Source: Streptococcus entericus DSM 14446 (GTDB taxonomy: Bacteria > Bacillota > Bacilli > Lactobacillales > Streptococcaceae). From it: a stretch of 64,000 nucleotides of DNA. Numbering within the stretch: the first letter of the stretch is position 1; every line of letters begins with the position of its first letter. Location: contig NZ_KB904155.1 of assembly GCF_000380025.1 (NCBI RefSeq), positions 62,001-126,000 of the forward strand. Direction: 5' to 3'. Shown here in pieces: positions 57,111-64,000 of the stretch. The translations under genes and the position numbers were made by a program. The notes under the pieces were generated by a model, which did not search any database, was not told where the DNA came from, and saw only the letters and a program-made list of their open reading frames with translations.

Positions 57111-58601
57111 CTATAACAGTTGGCTAACTGCCAGCTGTTTTATAGCACCTGTCTGATCCAACTGCTCAGCTATTGAAAGGAGCATATCCTCCCGACCCTT
57201 AGCCGCCATGAGTTGAATACCGATAGGCAAACCGTCTGATCGCTCATAGGTTGGCAGGCTGATCGCAGGCTGTCCTGTCAGATTGGCATGCGCTGTGATT
57301 GGTGTCACTGCAAGGGCTGGCGCAAACATCTCCCAAATCAGCTCCTGCTGCTGGCTCATGGTGTAGTGATCCATTTGGATTAATCGCTGACGCACCGCAT
57401 CAGATGGGGTTAACTGACCGTGTAGAGGCGCCACATCAGCCACTGTCGGGGTCAACAGCACATCATAAGTCTCATGGAAGACCGCCATCTGATGACTGAA
57501 CCGATCCCAGTCTTGTAGCGTTTTTGAATAGACTCGAGCTGGAATGGTCAAACCACTCCGATAAATAGCCCAGGTCATCAGTTCCATGTCATCAGGCGTC
57601 ACTTGTCTTCCCAGCCCCTCCTCAATCTCAGAGAACATCTGAGCAGTTTCCACGCTGTTCATCAGGTAATAAGACTGCAAGAGCGCCACCGCATCGACAG
57701 GGTAGTCGTCCAGTTCAACCACTTCATGCCCCAAGTCACGCAGGGCTTGGGCGACTTCTGCCACCGCTGCTTGAGCGGCTTCTGACAGCTGTGTTCCCAC
57801 AGGAGACTGGGGAAAATAGGCGATTTTTAACGATGTCTTAGCCGGCTGATAAAGGCTGTCCTGTGATAAGGTCGGCAGAGGAAACGGGCTCTCCAGCTGA
57901 CAAGTCTGCAAGTGCCAGAGCAGATTTCTGGTGTCACGAACGGATTTGGTCAGGGCAAAATGACTAGACGCACCCTGCCATCCTCTGAAAGACGTCGGAC
58001 CAACTGGCACCCGACCACGACTAGGTTTAAGTCCGATTAAGCCATTAAAACTAGCCGGAATCCGAATAGACCCGCCGCCATCACTAGCTCCTGCTAGCGG
58101 CACAAGCCCAGCTGCCACCGCTGCTGCTGCACCTCCGCTAGATCCGCCTGCATTTCGGGTCAACTCTCGAGGGAGATTGACTGCACCGTGTAAACTGCTG
58201 TCAGAGATATTTTTGAAGCCAAACTCAGGCGTATTGGTGCGACCAAGAATGACAAAACCAAGCTCCTCCAATCGTTTGACCAGGTTATCTGTGGTGCTAG
58301 CGCGATAATTGGCAAAAAGCCGTGAGCCAGAAGTCGAAAGCTGCCCTGCTTGGTTTTGACCTAAATCCTTGAGCAAGATAGGAACACCCGCAAAAGGACG
58401 GTCTGACGACCCTTGTCGGTCTAACTGTTCAGCAATTGCTAACGCCTCCTCGTACTGGGTACTGACAACCGCATTGATGAGCGGATTGAGACGTTCTATA
58501 CGCTGGATAGTCTTCTCCACCAGCTCACGTGCCGTCAGCTCTTTTTGGCGAATCAGCTCTGCCAGCCCCGTGGCATCCTGACGAATCAGCTCTTCTTCCA
58601 T
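57111..58601 (-). CDS. Amidase-signature family protein
   Basis: A 496-residue amidase. The catalytic lysine is in VPILLKDLGQ near residue 79, the cis-serine and nucleophile serine in the GGSSGGAAAAVAAGLVPLAGASDGGGSIRIPAS stretch near 152-184, and GLKPSRGRVP follows. Cytoplasmic. It may hydrolyse an amide substrate imported by the adjacent transporter. Related to GatA but without GatB or GatC nearby, so not tRNA amidation. Shine-Dalgarno GGAGAAAG. Confidence 0.88.
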   Translation of the reverse strand: MEEELIRQDATGLAELIRQKELTARELVEKTIQRIERLNPLINAVVSTQYEEALAIAEQLDRQGSSDRPFAGVPILLKDLGQNQAGQLSTSGSRLFANYRASTTDNLVKRLEELGFVILGRTNTPEFGFKNISDSSLHGAVNLPRELTRNAGGSSGGAAAAVAAGLVPLAGASDGGGSIRIPASFNGLIGLKPSRGRVPVGPTSFRGWQGASSHFALTKSVRDTRNLLWHLQTCQLESPFPLPTLSQDSLYQPAKTSLKIAYFPQSPVGTQLSEAAQAAVAEVAQALRDLGHEVVELDDYPVDAVALLQSYYLMNSVETAQMFSEIEEGLGRQVTPDDMELMTWAIYRSGLTIPARVYSKTLQDWDRFSHQMAVFHETYDVLLTPTVADVAPLHGQLTPSDAVRQRLIQMDHYTMSQQQELIWEMFAPALAVTPITAHANLTGQPAISLPTYERSDGLPIGIQLMAAKGREDMLLSIAEQLDQTGAIKQLAVSQLL

Positions 58602-58622
58602 CCGTCTTTCTCCTTTCCTCTA

Positions 58623-58880
58623 TCACAATATGCCCATGTCCTTGGCCATGTCCTGCAAGTCATCTTTTACATCTGGTTCAATCGCCAACTCTCCCTGATC
58701 AAGCATGGCAAGTAGCTCATCAACGACCAGCCCCCATTCATCATGGTCTAGAAAAGTCTGAAAACGGTACGTGTCCTGTTCTGACAGACTCTCACTGCAA
58801 GCCTCAAGTAGAGCTCGCAAGCGACCTTTTACAGTAGCTATCGGCATGATTTTCTTAGTCTTTCTCTCAGTGATGCGCAT
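58623..58880 (-). CDS. Small MafI-like protein (possible orphan immunity protein)
   Basis: A cytoplasmic protein of about 85 residues. The core RLRALLEACSESLSEQDTYRF followed by FLDHDEWGLVVDELLAML resembles the helical MafI immunity-protein family, which protects against Maf toxins; this assignment is tentative. No toxin gene is adjacent. Start codon is uncertain: ATG at 58880 gives 85 residues, an upstream frame start 89, and an internal ATG gives 71. It lies between thrB and the amidase. Confidence 0.5.
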   Translation of the reverse strand: MRITERKTKKIMPIATVKGRLRALLEACSESLSEQDTYRFQTFLDHDEWGLVVDELLAMLDQGELAIEPDVKDDLQDMAKDMGIL

Positions 58881-59001
58881 CTTGTATAGCACCTTGTATA
58901 ACGCAACTAAAGGCTACAAAAACGCTTGGCAATAGGCAATCCCCACCTGTTCTGGCAAATTGGAGAAGATTAGCTCCACAAGCAACTGCACCTTTACGGA
59001 T

Positions 59002-59868
59002 TTACTTTTCTACTCTTAGCCCCTGGGTGTCGACAATCAACTGCACCAGCTCACCATCGTGACCCAAACGGTTGACTGCCTGACTGATGAGTTCTACCTT
59101 GTCTCTAGGGGCTAAAATCATGATGGTTGGACCTGCTCCTGACAGATAGACCCCGTAAGCACCAGCTGTCAGAGCAATCGATTTGACACTGGCAAATTCT
59201 CTGACGAGACGTTGACGGTAAGGCTCATGGAAATGGTCATTTTGAATAGCCTTGCCTGCCAGCACCATATCACCTGTCAATAGGCCCGTAATAGCCATAT
59301 TGGATACCGCACTGGCCGCTACTGCTTCCTTGTAAGACAAGGTCTCAGGTAAGACACCACGGCTCTCACTGGTTTTGAGCTCATAGCTCGGAATGTAAGC
59401 CAAGAGCGAGCAGACAGGAAAGGGGGCTACCAGATGGCTCAGTTCCCCATCCACATAAGACGCCACGACGAGATTACCAAAAATCGCTGGGGCAACGTTG
59501 TCAGGATGCCCTTCAATGCTGTTGGCTATCCGTAATTTATCCTCATCAGACAGTTGCAAGTTACCCAGCTGATTAGCCAGTTCAATCCCCGCCACAATCA
59601 CGGAACTCGATGACCCCAGCCCTCGAGCCAGAGGAATATCACTGCTCATCTTTAACCGATGTGGCAACAGGTTCTCACTCACTTCAAGCGCTGTTGTAAT
59701 GAGCAAGTTGGTCTTATCAGCAGGAATCTCCTCACCCAAGTCATGCTCGATGATCCAGTCTTCTGTACCCTCTAGCACCTCAACCGTCAGGTATTTGGAC
59801 ACTGCCACACCAACCGAGTCAAAACCCGGTCCGATATTGGCTGAAGTCGCTGGAACGATAATCTTCAT
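59002..59868 (-). CDS. thrB: Homoserine kinase
   Basis: A 288-residue GHMP kinase that phosphorylates homoserine on the way to threonine. [20 protein letters not shown] at the N-terminus, [16 protein letters not shown] near 84 (the nucleotide loop) and [12 protein letters not shown] near 240 are GHMP motifs. Directly after hom (1-bp gap), forming the hom-thrB operon. Threonine synthase is not in the window. Confidence 0.96.
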   Translation of the reverse strand: MKIIVPATSANIGPGFDSVGVAVSKYLTVEVLEGTEDWIIEHDLGEEIPADKTNLLITTALEVSENLLPHRLKMSSDIPLARGLGSSSSVIVAGIELANQLGNLQLSDEDKLRIANSIEGHPDNVAPAIFGNLVVASYVDGELSHLVAPFPVCSLLAYIPSYELKTSESRGVLPETLSYKEAVAASAVSNMAITGLLTGDMVLAGKAIQNDHFHEPYRQRLVREFASVKSIALTAGAYGVYLSGAGPTIMILAPRDKVELISQAVNRLGHDGELVQLIVDTQGLRVEK

Positions 59869-59869
59869 C

Positions 59870-61153
59870 TCACACCCCCAGTACCTTAAAGTGATTGAGC
59901 AGGGTTACTTGATCTGCTGTTGCAATTTGCGTCCGTACCCGATCCAGCTGTACTAAACTCATCTCGTGGGTGACAATCACGACACGAGCGGTCTCGCCGT
60001 CCCCTTCAGTTTGTAGCACCTGTTGGAAGGAGATGTTTTCCTTGGCAAATAGCTGAGCTAACTTAAAGAACTGACCTGCTTCATCCTTGATGGACAGAGC
60101 AAAATAGTAGGAGTTCGTCACATCCTCAGGCTGAGCCAGATGAGTCTCTTGAGCAAAACCGTTAAAGGCTGAAATTACTTGACCATCTGTGATGGCTCTG
60201 CCCAATTGGACCAAATCCGCCACGACAGACACCGCTGTCGGTTTCTGACCTGCTCCTGGTCCATAAAACATGGATTGACCGATACCGATAGACTCCACAA
60301 AGACAGCGTTCATGACGCCGTTGACGCTAGCCAGCGGATGCGATTTTGGCAAGAAGGTCGGCGCCACCTCAACTGATAAGCCTGATGCTGTTTCACGCAC
60401 ATCACCAACCAGTTTGATGACATAGCCCAGTTGCTGAGCCATGGTCACATCAGCAGGCGTGATGGTCGAAATCCCACTGTGACGAACGGTCTCAAAATCA
60501 ACCGTCATGCCAAAACCAAACTGACTAAGGATAGCAGCCTTGTAGGCCGCATCTATCCCCTCGACATCGTTGGTTGGGTCGCTCTCCGCATAACCCAGCT
60601 CCTGTGCAGTTGCCAGTGCCTGCTCATAAGACCATCCTTCGTCCACCATTTTGGTTAGCATGAAGTTTGAGGTGCCGTTGAGCACCCCCAAGAGACGAGT
60701 GACCTTATCAGCTGTCAGAGAGTTTGCCAGTGTCCGCAAAATCGGAATACCGCCAGCCACCGCCGCCTCATAGTAAAACCCAACCTGGTGTTGGTCTGCC
60801 AGAGCCAACAGCTCCTTGCCATGCACCGCAATCAAGTCTTTATTAGCTGATACCACGTGCTTGCCAGCTGCCAATGCCTGACTGATAAAGGTTTTTGCCG
60901 GCTCAATCCGTCCCATCAACTCAACCACGATTGCAATATCTTGGTCAGTCATAATCTCTGCCACATCGGTAACAAAATGATAGTCATGACCAGCCTCTAC
61001 AAGACGTTGTTTTTCCGATTCGTCCTTAACCAGAATTTTGGCAATCTCTAGTCGTCCTCCGACAGCCTGCTCAATCTTGCTGGCATTTTCCTCCAACAAG
61101 AATGGCACACCGCTGGCTACCGTTCCAAATCCTAATAGTGCAATTTTAATCAC
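59870..61153 (-). CDS. hom: Homoserine dehydrogenase
   Basis: A 427-residue enzyme reducing aspartate semialdehyde to homoserine. The NAD(P) motif [13 protein letters not shown] is at the N-terminus, [11 protein letters not shown] near 102, and [11 protein letters not shown] and [11 protein letters not shown] near 150-185 form the active site; a C-terminal ACT domain is present. The GTG at 61153 with GAGG upstream is chosen; an earlier in-frame GTG at 61165 overlaps the Shine-Dalgarno. Confidence 0.95.
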   Translation of the reverse strand: MIKIALLGFGTVASGVPFLLEENASKIEQAVGGRLEIAKILVKDESEKQRLVEAGHDYHFVTDVAEIMTDQDIAIVVELMGRIEPAKTFISQALAAGKHVVSANKDLIAVHGKELLALADQHQVGFYYEAAVAGGIPILRTLANSLTADKVTRLLGVLNGTSNFMLTKMVDEGWSYEQALATAQELGYAESDPTNDVEGIDAAYKAAILSQFGFGMTVDFETVRHSGISTITPADVTMAQQLGYVIKLVGDVRETASGLSVEVAPTFLPKSHPLASVNGVMNAVFVESIGIGQSMFYGPGAGQKPTAVSVVADLVQLGRAITDGQVISAFNGFAQETHLAQPEDVTNSYYFALSIKDEAGQFFKLAQLFAKENISFQQVLQTEGDGETARVVIVTHEMSLVQLDRVRTQIATADQVTLLNHFKVLGV

Positions 61154-61193
61154 GTTTGTCCTCACTCTTTTTTCTAAATGATGTATCTTTCAA

Positions 61194-61199
61194 ATTATA
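61194..61199 (-). promoter_or_regulatory. Probable -10 of the hom-thrB operon
   Basis: TATAAT on the minus strand about 40 bases before the hom GTG; the -35 region is weak. No threonine leader peptide or T-box fold was recognised. Confidence 0.45.
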
Positions 61200-61256
61200 A
61201 CACAAACAGGTTTACAAAAGCTAGCCGAATCACCTCATCTTCACTCTCTTAGGGAT

Positions 61257-61301
61257 GAAAAAACACCTGTAACAGCTTCACTATCACAAGTGTTTTTTTC
61301 A
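61257..61301 (-). terminator. Terminator of the rsuA-estA gene string
   Basis: On the minus strand, AAAAAACACTTGT pairs with ACAGGTGTTTTTT around a loop that itself contains short complementary segments; a T run follows. Confidence 0.7.
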
Positions 61302-61429
61302 GAAAAGTCATACTCCCCTCTTGTCGACTGCTGTCCTAAAAGGAAATAGCAAGAGCAAGTAGACTTAATCCTTGAGTGAATGATTTCCTTCATCGGTTTA
61401 ACAGGTTTGACTAGCTGTCTGTTGCTGCT

Positions 61430-62203
61430 TTAGTCCAGTCGCTCTTCCATGACAAAGTCGATTGGTAGCCAGTTGAGAACATCAACCAGATGCTTTTCCC
61501 AATAATACCAGTCGTGAGTTCCTGCGGAGTGGCTAAAAGTCACCTCTAATCCTAGCTCTCTCAAGCGGTCAACAGCCGTCAGGTTAGCCTGATAGAGAAA
61601 ATCTTCCTCACCGCACCAGGCCCAGAACTGGGTCTCTTTGTCGTGCTGCTCTGCCATTGTCTCCAAAGCATAAGGAGAGGTCGTCCAGTCATCCACCTGA
61701 CCAAAGACGCCCTGCCAGTAAGCGGGCTTAGCCAACTCCTTGGCGGTAAAGTTTTCAAAGGTGAGAGCCCCAGATAGGCTAGCCGCATAACCGAAGCGGT
61801 TGGTCTTGAGAGCTAAGGCAAAGGCACCATAGCCACCCATGGAGAGACCTGCGATAAAGGTCTTCTCGCGCTTGTCGGTCATGTTGGGGAAGAAGCGCTT
61901 GAGCACGCGCGGCAACTCCTCAGCGATGGCGGTATAGTAGGCATAACCATACTGGGTATCCGTGTACCAACCGTTGCTGGTATTGGGCAGAACTACAATC
62001 AGATTGGTCTGACGAACCAAGCGCTCGATGTGACTGCGTTTAAGCCAGCTGTTGTGGTTGCCATTCATACCATGCAAGAGATACAGCACAGGAATGTCCG
62101 TCAAGTCAGGCTCAGTCACCCGACTAGCATCTGGGTAGATGACATTGACGTTCCACTCCATGTCCAAAACTTGCGAAAAATACTCGATGTTAAAAACAGC
62201 CAT
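61430..62203 (-). CDS. estA: Tributyrin-type esterase (EstA)
   Basis: A 257-residue serine esterase of the esterase D-like alpha/beta hydrolase family. [12 protein letters not shown] near residue 46 forms the oxyanion region, GLSMGGYGA near 122 has the nucleophile serine, and the catalytic His is in [10 protein letters not shown] near 235. Streptococcal EstA hydrolyses short-chain acyl esters and can deacetylate sugars. ATG at 62203 lies one base after the upstream gene's stop; a frame start at 62224 is rejected. Confidence 0.92.
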   Translation of the reverse strand: MAVFNIEYFSQVLDMEWNVNVIYPDASRVTEPDLTDIPVLYLLHGMNGNHNSWLKRSHIERLVRQTNLIVVLPNTSNGWYTDTQYGYAYYTAIAEELPRVLKRFFPNMTDKREKTFIAGLSMGGYGAFALALKTNRFGYAASLSGALTFENFTAKELAKPAYWQGVFGQVDDWTTSPYALETMAEQHDKETQFWAWCGEEDFLYQANLTAVDRLRELGLEVTFSHSAGTHDWYYWEKHLVDVLNWLPIDFVMEERLD

Positions 62204-62204
62204 C

Positions 62205-62579
62205 TCAAAATCCCCCATCTTCATAAAATTTAGAATTCACCAAATACTTAGGTTGGTAATTCTCAATCATCTGCACCAAAAACTCACCCAACTCCTCGTA
62301 GGTCGTCTCGTCCCCAATCATTTCCTTATAGGCATCCCGCTCTTCATCGTTGGCTATTTTCTTAAAATAACCCCAGATGTGCTGGTAGGCAGTCCTCAGG
62401 GTCGCCCCTGTCGGGGCAATGGCTTGCGCTTCAGCCAAGAGGCGATAAAAATCCTTTTCTTTATCTGCCGACCAGTCATTGCCCTTAAAAAGCAGACGAA
62501 TAGCATTGTAATGGGCTTGCGAGTGTCCCATGACCCAGTACTTATGATAAGCCCACTGGGCTTGAATGGATGTCGTCAT
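62205..62579 (-). CDS. YbgA-family protein (DUF1722)
   Basis: A 124-residue protein with [20 protein letters not shown] near residue 8, the hallmark of DUF1722/YbgA, found alone here and fused to DUF523 elsewhere. The C-terminal part ([20 protein letters not shown]) also fits. Function unknown. ATG at 62579, preceded by GAGGAGG, overlaps the upstream stop by 4 bp; a longer frame into that gene is rejected. Confidence 0.82.
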   Translation of the reverse strand: MTTSIQAQWAYHKYWVMGHSQAHYNAIRLLFKGNDWSADKEKDFYRLLAEAQAIAPTGATLRTAYQHIWGYFKKIANDEERDAYKEMIGDETTYEELGEFLVQMIENYQPKYLVNSKFYEDGGF

Positions 62580-62899
62580 CTCTTCCTCCTCAACCTTAAT
62601 ACACTTGCTCGCCACATCAGTTTGGTCAATCTCATACATCGCCAGAGCCAAAAAACGGTGATAAGCGCTAGTAAGAGAGCCAGTAGCAACTGCCACTTCT
62701 CCTGCTCACCCAACATAGCTTTAGATAAAATGACAGTACCAGCAGCAAGCATCAACAAGAGACCGAGATGAGCCAGATAAATCACCCAAGCCAGGCCATA
62801 CCTTAGCCATGACAACTGGATTGGGCGATCTGCCGCCACATCTTCGACAAAGAGTACAGATAGGTCCGCCAGCAATTCCAGAAACATCTCCAAAAACAT
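62576..62899 (-). CDS. Membrane protein of unknown function
   Basis: A 107-residue protein with two hydrophobic helices (about residues 38-60 and 68-87), an acidic N-terminus and a strongly basic C-terminal tail ([17 protein letters not shown]). I do not recognise it. It sits between rsuA (9-bp gap) and the YbgA gene (4-bp overlap), so it is expressed with both. Confidence 0.65.
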   Translation of the reverse strand: MFLEMFLELLADLSVLFVEDVAADRPIQLSWLRYGLAWVIYLAHLGLLLMLAAGTVILSKAMLGEQEKWQLLLALLLALITVFWLWRCMRLTKLMWRASVLRLRRKR

Positions 62900-62908
62900 G
62901 ATAACCTC

Positions 62909-63622
62909 CTACACTAGCGCTAAAAGCGCTGTGACTTCGTCTGCCGTCAGTCGACGATAAGCCCCTTCAGGCAGGTCGTCAGGTAGGCTCAGCGGTCCCA
63001 TGCTGAGGCGCTTGAGACGAGTTACAGTTTTGCCACGACTAGCCACCATGCGCTTGACCTGATGGAACTTCCCTTCTCGAATGGTAATCCGCACCCGACT
63101 GGTCTGCTCTGCCATGTCCAACAACTCCAAAACCGCCGGTAGACACTGGTGGTCACTAAGGGTAATGCCGGCCGCAAAAGCCGCCACGTCTGCCTCATCC
63201 ATCAGCCCATCTACATCTGCCTCATAGGTTTTGTCGACGTGTTTTTTGGGCGATAGCAGAGCGTGCGCCAACTGACCGTTATTGGTCAAGAGCAGGAGAC
63301 CTGTCGTGTCCTTGTCCAAGCGACCGACAGGAAAGACCTGCTTGTGGCGAGCAGCCTCATCTAGCAGGTCTAAAACCGTCCGATGCTTGCTATCTTCGGT
63401 GGCTGAGATGACACCAGCAGGCTTGTTGAGCAGGTAGTAGACTAGATCCTCATAGACCAGAGGTTGCCCTTGATGAGAGACTTGGTCTGCCAGCTCATCA
63501 ACCTGTTCCTTTGGCGAAGTGATGACCTGACCATTAACTGTGATCAGCTTTTTCTTAAGCAAGGTCTTGACCTCTGTCCGAGAGCCCAAACCAACTTCTG
63601 TTAGAAATTTATCCAGACGCAT
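62909..63622 (-). CDS. rsuA: 16S rRNA pseudouridine synthase RsuA
   Basis: A 237-residue enzyme that isomerises a uridine in 16S rRNA. An S4 RNA-binding domain (MRLDKFLTEVGLGSR) is followed by LLNKPAGVISAT near 66 and the catalytic FPVGRLDKDTTGLLLLTNNG near 96, with IREGKFHQVKRM near 180. Full length. It starts 3 bp after the BrkB-like gene. Confidence 0.95.
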   Translation of the reverse strand: MRLDKFLTEVGLGSRTEVKTLLKKKLITVNGQVITSPKEQVDELADQVSHQGQPLVYEDLVYYLLNKPAGVISATEDSKHRTVLDLLDEAARHKQVFPVGRLDKDTTGLLLLTNNGQLAHALLSPKKHVDKTYEADVDGLMDEADVAAFAAGITLSDHQCLPAVLELLDMAEQTSRVRITIREGKFHQVKRMVASRGKTVTRLKRLSMGPLSLPDDLPEGAYRRLTADEVTALLALV

Positions 63623-63625
63623 CCC

Positions 63626-64000
63626 TTACTCCTTTTGCCCTGTAACCAGCTGTTTAACAGTTCCTCGTCTAGGAATCAGTTCCCCTTCGCGATAGGCCTG
63701 ATAGGAAGCGTTCAAGACTGCCCCAAAAATCAAAACCTGGCTAAAGAGAATAAACCACATCATAAGGGCAAAAAGCGCCACAGAACCAAGAAATCGCAAA
63801 TTCTCCATCCGCATGATGGTCTGACTGACGTAAGTCCCAAAAAGGTTAGTTGTTGTTAATAAGACAAAACTGGTGAAGAGCGTTCCAGGGAGCAGATAGC
63901 GCTTTTTGGTGATCCGAATATTGGGCAAGAGATAGTACAAAATAAGAAGAGCAATCCCAAAAACAAGCCAGACCATGGGCTGTAACAAGGTGCCCAAAAG
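63626..64000 (-). CDS. YihY/BrkB-family membrane protein, partial (N-terminus outside window)
   Basis: The open frame runs from the window edge to a stop at 63626. At least three hydrophobic helices are visible, with LLPNIRITKKRYLLPGTLFTSFVL and FGTYVSQ typical of the BrkB (formerly RNase BN) C-terminal region. Function unknown; the old RNase BN annotation is wrong. Upstream of rsuA by 3 bp. Confidence 0.75.
   Translation of the reverse strand, partial: LLGTLLQPMVWLVFGIALLILYYLLPNIRITKKRYLLPGTLFTSFVLLTTTNLFGTYVSQTIMRMENLRFLGSVALFALMMWFILFSQVLIFGAVLNASYQAYREGELIPRRGTVKQLVTGQKE

Noticed and set aside
57111..58601. GatA (glutamyl-tRNA amidotransferase subunit A)
   Set aside because: The amidase signature fits but gatB and gatC are not adjacent and the neighbours encode transport.

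Overview
The window is a chromosomal segment of a Streptococcus, with base composition in the high 40s % GC by eye. The evidence is gene content and order: vicRKX, rnc-smc, folA-clpX-engB, hflX-rnz-recJ, coaB-coaC with an ECF S component, and a ligA-dagK-pulA-glgBCDAP cluster. Two surface proteins carry LPxTG anchors (LPTTG and LPNTG) and one very large lipoprotein has streptococcal histidine triads. The full glycogen cluster argues against S. pyogenes. The species cannot be fixed from the sequence alone. Nearly everything is on the minus strand; the plus strand holds only coaB-coaC-panT and one small 46-codon gene. I saw no rRNA, tRNA, prophage, IS element or CRISPR.

Layout by region. 1-7.4 kb: recJ-phosphoesterase-HD protein, and hflX-unknown-rnz-SDR. 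7.5-13 kb: an 1811-residue lipoprotein joining at least eight HxxHxH triads to an internalin-like leucine-rich block, with two AdcR-like zinc operators at its promoter. 13.1-14.9 kb: coenzyme A genes on the plus strand. 15-21.6 kb: the lipoate/ADP-ribosylation operon (lipoate transferase, Old Yellow Enzyme, luciferase-like oxidoreductase, GcvH-L, macrodomain, SirTM, lipoate ligase, plus a GNAT). 21.7-24.3 kb: gpmA and small proteins. 24.4-28.7 kb: folA-small membrane protein-clpX-engB, thyA and a hexapeptide acetyltransferase. 28.7-33 kb: rnc-smc. 33-35.3 kb: an accessory module between rnc and vicX. 35.3-38.3 kb: vicRKX. 38.4-52 kb: ligA-dagK-pulA-glgB-glgC-glgD-glgA-glgP. 52-64 kb: wall-anchored 5'-nucleotidase, ung, an amino-acid ABC permease and binding protein, an amidase, hom-thrB, estA, rsuA and a BrkB-like protein cut by the window edge.

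The most unusual object is in the accessory module. A 13-bp palindrome, TCAGA-N3-TCTGA, occurs five times with starts exactly 41 bp apart (33829, 33870, 33911, 33952, 33993). The 28-bp spacers between copies are unrelated to one another. The array fills the leader of a 235-residue helical protein of unknown function that I tentatively place in DUF6261. It follows an LPxTG protein whose promoter contains a 20-bp perfect palindrome. Forty-one base pairs is about four helical turns, so the five sites lie on one face of the DNA.

Recurring regulatory features are extended -10 promoters (TGnTATAAT, at hflX, coaB, the lipoate operon, ligA and rnc) and two probable leaderless mRNAs (coaB and ligA), where TATAAT is followed by six bases and then ATG.
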